Below are positions 9,138 to 17,325 of a DNA stretch of 64,000 bases, one piece after another; positions within the stretch are counted from its first letter, which is position 1, and every line of letters starts with the position of its first letter. The DNA comes from WTJD01 sp964225175 (GTDB taxonomy: Bacteria > Pseudomonadota > Gammaproteobacteria > Xanthomonadales > SZUA-36). Location: positions 1 through 64,000 of the forward strand of contig CAXQNK010000105.1 of NCBI GenBank assembly GCA_964225175.1. The letters are read 5' to 3'. A program made the position numbers and the translations under genes. The notes under the pieces were generated by a model. The model was not told the DNA's origin, did not search any database, and saw only the letters and a list, made by a program, of their open reading frames with translations.

Positions 9138-9719
9138 TCAGGTTTCGTCGGGATCGAGCCATTTCTTGACCTGTGGTGCCTGGTAATTGTCGAACCGTGA
9201 GAGCAGCGTCTCAGCCTCATCTTCCATGATCAGCATCTCGCGGTAGATTGGCTTAACGAACTGTTCGGAGATCGTGTGATCCAGGAAGTCGAACAGTCCG
9301 TCGTAATACCCGCCGACATTCAGGAGCCCACAGGGCTTGCGGTGGAAACCCAATTGGGCCCAGGTCAAGGCTTCGAAGATTTCTTCCAAGGTGCCCCAGC
9401 CTCCCGGAAGCGCCACAAAGCCATCCGACAGCTCTGCCATCATCGCTTTACGTTCATGCATGGATTTCACAACATGCTGTTCAGTCAGGCTCGCATGCGC
9501 GACCTCCTTAACGGCCAAGGCCCGGGGAATAATGCCAATTGCCCTCCCCCCTGCTGCCAGGACAGCATCTGCAATCGCACCCATGACACCGACGCTTGCT
9601 CCACCATAGACAAGCCCAATATCCCGCGCCGCCAGCCTGCGCCCCAGCTCAGCCGCCGCCTGGGTGTAAATCACTCGCCTTCCCGTGCTGGAGCCGCAAT
9701 AAACGCAGATGTTTTTCAT
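9138..9719 (-). CDS. LOG-family protein (TIGR00730 Rossmann fold, nucleotide 5'-monophosphate nucleosidase)
   Basis: A 193-residue LOG/YgdH-like protein. Members cleave the N-glycosidic bond of nucleoside 5'-monophosphates (cytokinin riboside phosphate phosphoribohydrolase activity in the best-known ones). The hallmark PGGWGTLEE motif is present (ALPGGWGTLEEIFEALTW), as are the N-terminal VYCGSSTG and the conserved MHERKAMM. Full family length, ATG start. The physiological nucleotide substrate in this bacterium cannot be told from sequence. Confidence 0.92.
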   Translation of the reverse strand: MKNICVYCGSSTGRRVIYTQAAAELGRRLAARDIGLVYGGASVGVMGAIADAVLAAGGRAIGIIPRALAVKEVAHASLTEQHVVKSMHERKAMMAELSDGFVALPGGWGTLEEIFEALTWAQLGFHRKPCGLLNVGGYYDGLFDFLDHTISEQFVKPIYREMLIMEDEAETLLSRFDNYQAPQVKKWLDPDET

Positions 9720-9765
9720 GAGTATTGTCTCGACAGGTTCTCTTTGAGTGTTCTACCTCGACCGC

Positions 9766-10554
9766 TCAGAGCCAGGGAGATTTTTTCCACGATTCGCTTT
9801 CCACGACAACCCAGCTTCGGTATTGCACTCTGGCCATGTACAGGGCAACCATGTAAATGAAGTTTGGCATGATCAGGATCGAATAGTCTGTTCCAATTGC
9901 TGATAACTGTCCCTCGGTCTGATCCCAGCCGCCGGACTGCAGCCACCAGGCAACCGCAGCGGTCAGCAGCATGATCGTGTAAGGCAGCATCAGCCATCGG
10001 CTGGGCACCAGGGTCAATGCCAATGGCCGGTGATCGCGAATAAAAGCCAAGGGGATGACAACAAAAAGGAACAGGCCAGCCAAACAAATGGCCGCCACGT
10101 TCACCAGGCCCGGGTTCGCATCCATGAACTGGTAAACCGCTCCGCGGCTACCCGAAGTGAGCATCCATATGCCAGAGGCCCTGGAGCCAAGCGTTTGACC
10201 ATCCATCCAGAACAGGCAGCCCATGATTAAAGCAGTCATCACGGCGATGCAGGTGAACCATACCGACGCCTGGGGCGTGATGGTCAATGTGCTTTTACCC
10301 AGAACCAGGCTCCATATGACACCAAGAAAAACAAGAAAGTGGGCAATGCCTATCTTCCTGCCGTCCGCAAAGGGAATTTCGATGAATCCCGGCGCGACCA
10401 GGGACTGGATAGTCAAAGGGGTGGCGAAGTAGACGAACAACAGTACCAGGCTCGAGAGCAGAGGGAAGACGAGGTGCGCCTCCCATCGGCGATGCATCAG
10501 CCACTTACCGAGGCTGGAGCGAAGTGCCTTTATCTCGCTGCGCTTTCTGCTCAC
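9766..10554 (-). CDS. Unknown multi-pass membrane protein coupled to AmpD-type amidase
   Basis: A 262-residue protein that I do not assign to a family. Five or six hydrophobic segments are visible at about residues 26-47, 68-86, 95-115, 150-172, 186-206 and 228-245. The N terminus is strongly basic (MSRKRSEIKALRSSLGK). The GTG start overlaps the stop of the AmpD-type gene by 4 bases, the spacing seen in translational coupling. In many Gammaproteobacteria AmpD is followed by the membrane protein AmpE. This product has a different length and I see no AmpE signature, so that equivalence is only a possibility. Confidence 0.75.
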   Translation of the reverse strand: MSRKRSEIKALRSSLGKWLMHRRWEAHLVFPLLSSLVLLFVYFATPLTIQSLVAPGFIEIPFADGRKIGIAHFLVFLGVIWSLVLGKSTLTITPQASVWFTCIAVMTALIMGCLFWMDGQTLGSRASGIWMLTSGSRGAVYQFMDANPGLVNVAAICLAGLFLFVVIPLAFIRDHRPLALTLVPSRWLMLPYTIMLLTAAVAWWLQSGGWDQTEGQLSAIGTDYSILIMPNFIYMVALYMARVQYRSWVVVESESWKKSPWL

Positions 10555-11171
10555 CCGTGAAACCTTTTAAGTGATATTGAAGAAAAAACCTCTTCCCAGG
10601 GAAAGTGGGGGCCGGGGTCCATCTTGCGTCTGACCCGGCAGTGTGGCTTGTCCGATGACTGGACCATTTCCTCATCGAGTTCCTCGTGCCCCGTGATCCA
10701 CCGCAAGGCGGGCAACACGCGTTCCAGTTGATCAAGCAATTGTTTCAGGGCCTGAACCTGTTGCGCAGGGTAAGCCTCGGGCATATGTTGGCAATCGGAA
10801 CGGTACCAGTGCGGCCAGCGACCCCGATTCACCAACTCGATACCCAGGCTGCGCTCGTTGTAGCCACGCACGTGATGAGCTGCGCAATCGATGGGCACCC
10901 AGCACTCTGTGTGACCGTCCCGGTCAATGTAGAAATGACCGGAATTTCCGGTTTGGCTTCCCGCGTGCTGTACGCGTTCGCCATATTCACGGGCCGTCGC
11001 AAGATCGGGCAACTCGGTACAGTGAACGACGACGAGGTCGATGGTGTCGATGTCCCTGTGCTGAAGGCGTTCGGCATAGGACAGCAGTGCGAACGAAACC
11101 TGCGGAAACGGAGCCTTGCGTGGGTTGCGAAAATTGTCAGGTGCAGGCTCGGACACGTCACCACTCATCAT
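10551..11171 (-). CDS. N-acetylmuramoyl-L-alanine amidase, AmpD/amidase-2 family
   Basis: A 206-residue amidase_2-fold enzyme expected to cleave the bond between (anhydro)N-acetylmuramic acid and L-alanine in muropeptides. Zinc ligands are recognisable: His in VVVHCTEL, His in AAHHVRG and the third His in DPGPHFPW, with the glutamate of LGIELVNRG in the usual place. No signal peptide is visible, which favours a cytoplasmic, AmpD-like role in cell-wall recycling. Length is a little above E. coli AmpD (183). It is first in a two-gene operon with the membrane protein that overlaps its stop. Confidence 0.88.
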   Translation of the reverse strand: MMSGDVSEPAPDNFRNPRKAPFPQVSFALLSYAERLQHRDIDTIDLVVVHCTELPDLATAREYGERVQHAGSQTGNSGHFYIDRDGHTECWVPIDCAAHHVRGYNERSLGIELVNRGRWPHWYRSDCQHMPEAYPAQQVQALKQLLDQLERVLPALRWITGHEELDEEMVQSSDKPHCRVRRKMDPGPHFPWEEVFSSISLKRFHG

Positions 11172-11266
11172 CGTGTTTTCGCCACAGTGTACCGAAGCTG
11201 TCTCAGTGAATAAACGCTTTGTTCCCCGTGTGTCGACGCCGTTTGGGCGTCGATGAGCCGGAAAAG

Positions 11267-12259
11267 TTAACCCTGGGCCAGTAATGTGCGCAGGTCGATC
11301 AGGGCCGCGTTGGCGCGGGCAATATAGTTGGCCATGATCAGGGAATGATTTGCGAGGGCGCCAAATTTTCGGCCATTCAAAACCATTGGCGCGCGCAGGG
11401 GCTCCTGGGTAGACTCAAGCTCACGAATGATTTGCCTGAAACTGACCTGCGCGTTTTTCTTTGCGAGGACGTCTTGGAAGTCCGCTTCCATCGCCTTCAA
11501 AAAATGGATCAGGGCCCACGTGGTGCCGCGTGCTTCATAAAAGACATCATCGATTTCCATCCAGGATGTCTTGACATGGACCTCCTGCGGCGCACGAGTG
11601 GATTGCCGCGCGTCAGGGTCCCCGGACAGGTCCGTGTTCAAACGTTGCTGCCCGGCACTGGCGGAGAGCCGCTGAGAGAGTGAGCCCAACCGCTTCTCCA
11701 CGATGGACAGCCAGTCCCTCAGGTTGTCGGCGCGAGCATAAAACTGGGCATCCGGCGCTGATGGATCCGAAAGGCGGAGCAGGTACCGCTCCACGGCGGC
11801 GGTGGCTTTTTCATACCGCCCCTCGGTGCTCGGGGGAATCCAGCGGGCGTTGTCGTAGTGAAACATCGGATCCGCCTCGGAAAGGTCCGGGTCCTCGGTG
11901 GATTGCGTCTGGGAGCGGCTAAGGTCATTGCGCATGGCGCGGGACAGGTCTCGGACCTGGGTCAACACACCGAACTCCCAGTTGGGAACATTATCCAGCA
12001 GGACCCACGGGGGCATGATGTCATTGGACATGTAACCCCCGCGTTTGTTGAGCAAGGTCTCTACCGTCCTGATGAGCGTGGCGGTGGTGACGTAGCCCGT
12101 GACCGGCGCGTGCTCCGTCAGTTTTGCTCTCATCTCACTGTGTTCAAGTGGATCGAATCGAGGTGGCTCATGATTGAGCCAGTACATTGATGCAAGCAAC
12201 ACCGCCACGATCAGCGAGGGCAAGAGGATGGCCAGTCTCTTTTTCATGCGCTCAACCAT
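11267..12259 (-). CDS. DUF2333 family protein
   Basis: A 330-residue protein with one N-terminal transmembrane segment (LAILLPSLIVAVLLASMYWL) and a large, probably periplasmic, helical domain. I recognise it as DUF2333 from the block RGGYMSNDIMPPWVLLDNVPNWEFGVL followed by VRDLSRAMRNDLSRSQ, which is strongly conserved in this gammaproteobacterial family. The function of the family is unknown to me. ATG at 12259, and an in-frame ATG 12 bases later (MKKRLA) is equally possible. The segment of about residues 195-235 (SASAGQQRLNTDLSGDPDARQ) looks like a low-complexity linker. Confidence 0.85.
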   Translation of the reverse strand: MVERMKKRLAILLPSLIVAVLLASMYWLNHEPPRFDPLEHSEMRAKLTEHAPVTGYVTTATLIRTVETLLNKRGGYMSNDIMPPWVLLDNVPNWEFGVLTQVRDLSRAMRNDLSRSQTQSTEDPDLSEADPMFHYDNARWIPPSTEGRYEKATAAVERYLLRLSDPSAPDAQFYARADNLRDWLSIVEKRLGSLSQRLSASAGQQRLNTDLSGDPDARQSTRAPQEVHVKTSWMEIDDVFYEARGTTWALIHFLKAMEADFQDVLAKKNAQVSFRQIIRELESTQEPLRAPMVLNGRKFGALANHSLIMANYIARANAALIDLRTLLAQG

Positions 12260-12325
12260 ACCAGCCCCGCCGAAAAAGTCATGGGCCTTTAGTTGGTCTG
12301 GAACAATTCTTTTCGCATTGCTCGG

Positions 12326-13024
12326 TCAGCCCGCGACAGTGATCGCCCTGAGCGACGTGCGAAGCAGGGCGCTGATGGCCTCAGATGACTGTCCTGACGC
12401 CGTGATAATCGCAGCGCTGTCCGGCCCCAAGCTCACCAGTTGTGCCTGTCGATCGGAAAACGCGAAAACCTGTTCCTTGTCGACCGGGCTGTTGGGCATG
12501 AAAATCACCTGTGCCATACCGGAGTCCACAGCAACAAGCATGTGAGCGCCCACTCCATTGGGGGTCGGACATTTTTTGACGAAGCTGATGTGTTTCAGCA
12601 ATTCAACGGATGCCTGGATGCCAAGCTCCCCAAAAACCTGCCTCGCGGCAGCGGAGTTGCCAGGCTCCCCCGTAATGGAGATTCCGTCATGAGCGTAATG
12701 TTCGCTGACGTAGTCCATCAGGGGCAGGGACGGCGGTTGGCGTGCATTGAAAATGGCCATTGCGCCGATAAACAGCATGACGCCTGCGGCAAGCGCCAGG
12801 GCCCTATGACGGCTTGACCTTTCTTGAGTGCTTGCCTGTAGCAGTTGGTCGGCAAGCTCGGGGGACACTTCAAACAGGAGCGTGTTTCGCAAGCGATGTT
12901 CAAGTCGATCTGACGCGGCCTTTGCGGCTTTAAATTCCGGGCCTGAGCGCTGCGCCTCTTGCATTTCCGGATCAGCCGCGTGGGGATCGGCGCCCAGTCT
13001 TCTCACGTACTCAGAATATTCCAT
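12326..13024 (-). CDS. DUF3379 family protein, probable anti-sigma factor
   Basis: A 232-residue protein with a cytoplasmic N-terminal helical region (about 1-85), one transmembrane helix (ALALAAGVMLFIGAMAIF) and a periplasmic C-terminal domain with GDP-like hydrophobic strands ending near residue 230. I assign DUF3379 from the overall layout, including DYVSEHYAHDG and a C-terminal VAVDSGMAQVIFMP segment. The gene overlaps the ECF sigma gene by 14 bases. This arrangement, a single-pass protein immediately downstream of an ECF sigma gene, is the usual layout of a membrane anti-sigma factor. Direct binding is inferred. Confidence 0.82.
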   Translation of the reverse strand: MEYSEYVRRLGADPHAADPEMQEAQRSGPEFKAAKAASDRLEHRLRNTLLFEVSPELADQLLQASTQERSSRHRALALAAGVMLFIGAMAIFNARQPPSLPLMDYVSEHYAHDGISITGEPGNSAAARQVFGELGIQASVELLKHISFVKKCPTPNGVGAHMLVAVDSGMAQVIFMPNSPVDKEQVFAFSDRQAQLVSLGPDSAAIITASGQSSEAISALLRTSLRAITVAG

Positions 13025-13535
13025 GGATGTTCCCGGTCACGCCATCTTCGCGCAACTGCGTTTTAAGCTTTTCTCTGGCGCGGTGAAGTTGTGTCATCAC
13101 CGCATTCCTGTTGATTGCGAGAGTGTTGGCGATTTCCTCGCAACTGTAGCCCATCACGACCTGCAGCAGCAGCGGCTCCCGATATTTTTTTGGCAAAGCA
13201 GCGATGCCCTCGCGCAACCGGTGTCTCTCAGCTTTTTCTTCCGGGCCAAGGCCGTCTTCATCGGACAGTATCACCGAATCAACTGACACAAGCGGGGGCA
13301 CTTTTCTCTCAAATGTTCGGGCATACTCTCGCCTTAATATGGTGATGAGCCAGCTTTTTATCGCCCCCACGTCTTGTAACCGGTCCAGCGCTTTCCAGGC
13401 GCGCAGAAAAGTTTCCTGGACCAGGTCACGCGCCAGGGCCTCATGGCCACACAGCCAGTAGGCGTAGCGGAACAAGTCCGGGCCCCAATCTCGAACCAAC
13501 TGTTCAAACTTGCTCTGACGGTCGTGGTCTTTCAT
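13011..13535 (-). CDS. RNA polymerase sigma factor, ECF/sigma-70 family
   Basis: A 174-residue ECF sigma factor. Region 2 includes the DLVQETFLRAWKAL segment for core binding and -10 recognition. Region 4 is the helix-turn-helix YSCEEIANTLAINRNAVMTQLHRAREKL for the -35 element. No regions 1 or 3 are present, as expected for the ECF class. It is followed by the overlapping DUF3379 gene, forming a sigma/anti-sigma pair. The inducing signal is unknown. The 314-base region upstream should hold its promoter, possibly autoregulated. Confidence 0.9.
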   Translation of the reverse strand: MKDHDRQSKFEQLVRDWGPDLFRYAYWLCGHEALARDLVQETFLRAWKALDRLQDVGAIKSWLITILRREYARTFERKVPPLVSVDSVILSDEDGLGPEEKAERHRLREGIAALPKKYREPLLLQVVMGYSCEEIANTLAINRNAVMTQLHRAREKLKTQLREDGVTGNIHGIF

Positions 13536-13849
13536 AAAGACCCGGAAATGGGCAGAAACCTTGCAGAATTCGAGTGCACGGAGATATCTGCGCGCCTCTG
13601 CTCGAGGGAATGCAGCACCTGATGGAAGGGTTGCCCTGTTGATCCGGTGGTTTGATAGCTTGAGTCGAACATGGTTTGGCCCAATAGTAGCGTTGGGGTT
13701 GGGGTACGGCCAGCCTGCCGTGACCTATGGCACTCAGAGTATGAACGCTCAGGATGCACACTGCGTCTTGCCACCCCGGGGTGGAGGCCGTAACCTTGTG
13801 GCTTCGCCGAGCCGGTTAATTTGTCGAAGAGATTTTCGGAACCCGAGAC
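13536..13849. other. Divergent intergenic region with a 14-base palindrome
   Basis: A 314-base gap between the ECF sigma gene (minus) and the PCMT-tolC pair (plus). It should carry both promoters. The only clear structure is the perfect palindrome CCACCCCGGGGTGG at 13771-13784, a possible operator for a dimeric regulator, about 66 bases upstream of the plus-strand start. I saw no convincing coding frame, riboswitch or tRNA here. Confidence 0.4.
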
Positions 13850-14509
13850 ATGAGCATGAATTTCGAACAAGCGCGATTCAACATGGTGGAACAACAGGTT
13901 CGACCGTGGGAGGTGCTCGACAGCACCGTATTGCAATTGATGGAGCGTCTCCATCGGGAAGATTACGTTCCGGTTCGGTATCGCAAACTGGCTTTCGCGG
14001 ACCTGTGTATTCCGCTCGACCACGGCCAGTCGATGATGAAACCCATCGTTGAGGGAAGACTGTTGCAGGCGCTTGAGATCAAGGACGACGAGAGCGTGCT
14101 GGAGGTGGGTACCGGCAGTGCCTGGCTGACGGCCTGTCTCGCGCACCTTGCTCATCGCGTGGTCAGTGTCGATATTTTCGAGGACCTGGCCGACTCAGCA
14201 CGGCGCAAGCTTGACCACAACGAAATTCACAACGTTGAAGTTGAGTGCGGTGATGTCATGGGGGATTGGCAGCCGGAGCAGGCGCATGACGTCCTGGTGG
14301 TGACCGGATCGGTTAAGGACATTCCTGAGCATATCCGGGGATGGGTCAATCCCGGGGGGCGATTGTTCGTGGTCACGGGTGATGCGCCGGTGATGACCGC
14401 CAAACTGTGCGAGCGTCTCAACGCCACGGAATGGCGCGAGGAAATACTCTTCGAAACGGTTCTGCCGCGGTTGGTCAATGCCGAACCTGCAGCCCACTTT
14501 GAATTCTAG
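13850..14509 (+). CDS. Protein-L-isoaspartate O-methyltransferase family protein
   Basis: A 219-residue PCMT-family SAM-dependent methyltransferase. It has the family N terminus (NFEQARFNMVEQQVRPWEV), the variable active-site region, then motif I VLEVGTGSAWLTACLA and a post-I acidic strand VVSVDIFEDL. Classical PCMT repairs isoaspartyl residues. This branch, found upstream of tolC in many Gammaproteobacteria, departs from E. coli Pcm in that VGTGSAWLTA replaces the usual GTGSGYQTA, so its substrate may differ. It is followed after 28 bases by tolC in the same direction, a likely operon. Confidence 0.86.
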   Translation: MSMNFEQARFNMVEQQVRPWEVLDSTVLQLMERLHREDYVPVRYRKLAFADLCIPLDHGQSMMKPIVEGRLLQALEIKDDESVLEVGTGSAWLTACLAHLAHRVVSVDIFEDLADSARRKLDHNEIHNVEVECGDVMGDWQPEQAHDVLVVTGSVKDIPEHIRGWVNPGGRLFVVTGDAPVMTAKLCERLNATEWREEILFETVLPRLVNAEPAAHFEF

Positions 14510-14537
14510 GCGCACATTAGCGCAGTCGGAGTAATTT

Positions 14538-15890
14538 ATGGTATCCCGAGCTACATCATCTGTTATCGCCCTCAGTTTTCTTCTGGCAGCAGGCACCGCC
14601 TCGGCCGTTGATCTCGTGGGGATCTATGAGTTGGCAGCCACCAATGATCCGCAACTGCGAGCGGCCTCCTACAGGCGGGACGCAACGGGCGAAAACGTGA
14701 CCCAGGCTCGAAGCGCTCTCCTCCCTTACCTGGCGGGTTCCGCCGGAATCACACGTGGGGATTCCGAGACCGCAATCGCTGGCATCGGGACGGTGTCGAA
14801 CAACGACATCGAGACCCAATCCTGGGGACTGGATTTGCGCCAAACACTTTATGATCACGCCAATTACAAGCAACTGGAGGTGGCGCGAGGCCAAGTTGGC
14901 CAGGCCGAAGCACAATATGCCGCGGCTTATCAGAACTTTCTGGTGCGCGTGGCGGGCAACTATTTTGAAGTCCTCACCGCGGTGGACGGCGTCCGTTTCG
15001 CGGAGGCTGAGGAATTGGCGCTCCAACGCCAGTTTGAACAGGCTGAACAACGTTTCGAGGTGGGCCTGACCGCGGTGACCGATGTGCATGAGGCGCGGGC
15101 CAGCTATGACAACGCCCGGGCCCGGGCCATCGTGTCGCGTAACCGCCTCGAGGACGCCAAGGAAGGTCTGCGGGAGTTGACGGGGCAGTATTTTGACGAA
15201 GTAGATCCGCTGCAGGAGGTTTTACCCCTTTTAGAGCCGGATCCAGCCAGTGCGGATGAGTGGGTCGACTTGGCCATGAGCAACAACCCCAGCGTCATTG
15301 CCGCGCAGCGAGCGGTAGAGATTGCGGACTCCAACGCCAAGCTGCAACGGTCAGGACACTACCCTACCGTTGACCTTACCGCTTCGGTGGGTGAATTCAC
15401 CAACGAAAACTATCTGTTGCTCGATGACTTGCAGAATCCAATCGGCAACGCCGACCTGACACAGGACTCAACCAACTACAGCCTGCGCCTGAATGTGCCG
15501 ATCTACCAAGGGGGCTTCGTTTCCTCGCGTACACGACAGGCGCGTCACCTCCTCAACGCAACACAGCAGGACCTCGACGTGCAGCAACGCGCGACTTTGA
15601 GGGCGACGGAAAACGCCTATCGCGCTGTCATGGCCGGCATCAAGCAGGTCGAAGCGTTCGGGCAAGCGTTGATATCGGCGAAAAGTGCGCTGGATGCAAC
15701 GCAGGCGGGTTTCGAGGTGGGTACACGAACTATCGTTGATGTGCTGATCGCGGAGCAGCGCTATTTCCAGGCGCAACGTGACAATTCAAACGCACGCCAT
15801 ACCTACATCGTCGATCATTTACGCTTGAAAGCTGCCGCCGGTTTGTTATCAGATGCCGACCTTCGGGCAGTGAATCAGATTCTCGAGTAA
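14538..15890 (+). CDS. tolC: TolC-family outer membrane efflux protein
   Basis: A 450-residue outer-membrane channel of the TolC family. A signal peptide (MVSRATSSVIALSFLLAAGTASA) precedes two repeated halves of helical and beta-strand segments. The first half begins LVGIYELAATNDPQLRAASYRRDA and shows YQNFLVRVAGNYFEVLTAVDG. The second shows the repeat equivalents LRLNVPIYQGGFVSSRTRQARHL and ENAYRAVMAGIKQVEAF. It is the obvious candidate exit duct for the five-gene ABC/adaptor exporter at 3996-9075, which has no channel of its own, but also for any other tripartite pump. Confidence 0.93.
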   Translation: MVSRATSSVIALSFLLAAGTASAVDLVGIYELAATNDPQLRAASYRRDATGENVTQARSALLPYLAGSAGITRGDSETAIAGIGTVSNNDIETQSWGLDLRQTLYDHANYKQLEVARGQVGQAEAQYAAAYQNFLVRVAGNYFEVLTAVDGVRFAEAEELALQRQFEQAEQRFEVGLTAVTDVHEARASYDNARARAIVSRNRLEDAKEGLRELTGQYFDEVDPLQEVLPLLEPDPASADEWVDLAMSNNPSVIAAQRAVEIADSNAKLQRSGHYPTVDLTASVGEFTNENYLLLDDLQNPIGNADLTQDSTNYSLRLNVPIYQGGFVSSRTRQARHLLNATQQDLDVQQRATLRATENAYRAVMAGIKQVEAFGQALISAKSALDATQAGFEVGTRTIVDVLIAEQRYFQAQRDNSNARHTYIVDHLRLKAAAGLLSDADLRAVNQILE

Positions 15891-15910
15891 AGCGCCTCCA
15901 AGTGGCGCTT
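15890..15910 (+). terminator. Hairpin immediately after tolC, possible terminator
   Basis: AAGCGCC (15890-15896) and GGCGCTT (15904-15910) form a perfect 7-base stem with a 7-base loop starting at the last base of the tolC stop codon. There is no following T-run, so it may act as an RNA 3'-end stabiliser or a weak terminator between the convergent tolC and waaA genes. Confidence 0.5.
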
Positions 15911-15951
15911 AGGCGGCGCACTGATCGGGACCGCCCGCTCCTGCCCCGGGT

Positions 15952-17220
15952 TCAGATCCGGGCCATCACAGCGCGAATCTTCTGGACGGTGTGTTTCAGC
16001 GCGCCCCGTCCATTTTCCGCGAGACTTTGCGCCGCCTCGCCCGCGGCAAGACGTTGCGCATCCTGCAAAAACCACTGCGCAACGGTATCCGCAAGATCCG
16101 GGGCGGATTCGACCTGCTGTCCGCCACCGCAATCCAGCAATTGCTGCGTAAGCTCTGCAATGTGAGTCGTGTTTGGGCCAAACACCACGGGCTTGCCCAG
16201 GGCCATGGGTTCCAGAGGGTTATGTCCGCCAACGGCGGCCAGTGTGCCGCCGACAAAGGCCACGTCACAGCAGGCCAGGTAGCGCAATAATTCGCCCATG
16301 GTATCGACCACGAGCACTTGCGTACTGTCGTCACAGCGGTCACCGCGACTGCGTACCGCATGACGAAAACCTGTAGTTTCCACTTGCGTGATGGCTGCCT
16401 TGAACCGATCCGGGTGTCGTGGGGCCATGATCAGAAGCGCATCGGGGCACTGTCGCAATATGGACTCAAACGAAGAGAGCAAAATGGCCTCATCTTCAGC
16501 ATGGGTGCTGCCCGCGGTCAGCACCGGTCGTGTGCTGCCCCAACTTGCCCTCAAGGCGCGAGCTTCCTCTGTTAATGTTGGTGAGATGTCGTGATCAAAC
16601 TTAATGTTTCCGGCCACTTCGACGGCCTGATGCCTGGCGCCGCAGGCGATCAGGCGATCAGCGTCTGCTGATGTCTGCGCACCGAACCAGGTCACTGATG
16701 CAAGCGTATCCCTGGCCAGCCGGGGAAAGCGCTTGAACGCCCGCATCGAGCGCTCTGACAGCCGCGCATTGGATACGATCAGGGGTATGCCCATTTCACT
16801 TGCGTAGCGATACAGGTTGGGCCAAACCTCTGTTTCCATGATGACGATCAGGCGAGGTTTGCACCACGCCAGAAATTTTTGAACGGCACCGGGGGCGTCC
16901 AGCGGTGCATAGACATGTGTCACGCGGTTACCAAAAACACTTTTTACGCGATCGGAGCCGGTGGGTGTAAATGTTGTGATCGTCAGATGATATTCGGGAA
17001 AATCACGCAGAATTGCCAGGCACAGCGGGATGGCAGCGTTGACCTCTCCGAGGGAGGCGGTGTGAATGACCAAACCGCCACCGGGAATGGAGCCGGGATA
17101 GCGGCCGAGGCGCTCCGACCAGCGCTTGAGGTATCCCGACTCCCTCAGCCCGCGCCAAGTGAAATACATCAGGAACAGCGGGAGTGCCAAGTACATCAGC
17201 AGGGAATACAGTCGGCGCAT
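15952..17220 (-). CDS. waaA: 3-deoxy-D-manno-octulosonic acid transferase (Kdo transferase)
   Basis: WaaA/KdtA transfers Kdo from CMP-Kdo to lipid IVA on the cytoplasmic face of the inner membrane. The 422-residue product has an N-terminal membrane anchor (LYSLLMYLALPLFLMYF), the family pattern GGGLVIHTASLGEVNAAIPL with the catalytic Glu, and the GT-B nucleotide-binding block VFVGGTLAAVGGHNPLEP. Length agrees with E. coli (425). ATG 17220 is chosen because the protein then begins MRRLYSLLMY as is typical. A longer in-frame extension of 26 codons looks non-coding. It diverges from lpxL, another lipid A gene. Confidence 0.95.
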   Translation of the reverse strand: MRRLYSLLMYLALPLFLMYFTWRGLRESGYLKRWSERLGRYPGSIPGGGLVIHTASLGEVNAAIPLCLAILRDFPEYHLTITTFTPTGSDRVKSVFGNRVTHVYAPLDAPGAVQKFLAWCKPRLIVIMETEVWPNLYRYASEMGIPLIVSNARLSERSMRAFKRFPRLARDTLASVTWFGAQTSADADRLIACGARHQAVEVAGNIKFDHDISPTLTEEARALRASWGSTRPVLTAGSTHAEDEAILLSSFESILRQCPDALLIMAPRHPDRFKAAITQVETTGFRHAVRSRGDRCDDSTQVLVVDTMGELLRYLACCDVAFVGGTLAAVGGHNPLEPMALGKPVVFGPNTTHIAELTQQLLDCGGGQQVESAPDLADTVAQWFLQDAQRLAAGEAAQSLAENGRGALKHTVQKIRAVMARI

Positions 17221-17325
17221 GTCTCTGGGTCCGGAACACGCTTTGAGCGCTAGACGCCCGCAGTATAGCACCGTGAACCTGTTCAACAGCTTGGACAATC
17301 TCCCATTTATCCGGACAATGAGCCC

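Noticed and set aside
13561..14052. Plus-strand frame overlapping the start of the PCMT gene
   Set aside because: No RBS, no recognisable domain, and it conflicts with the methyltransferase frame, which is well supported.
17221..17298. N-terminal extension of waaA
   Set aside because: The extra 26 residues precede the family-typical MRRLYSLLMY start and would use up most of the divergent promoter region.
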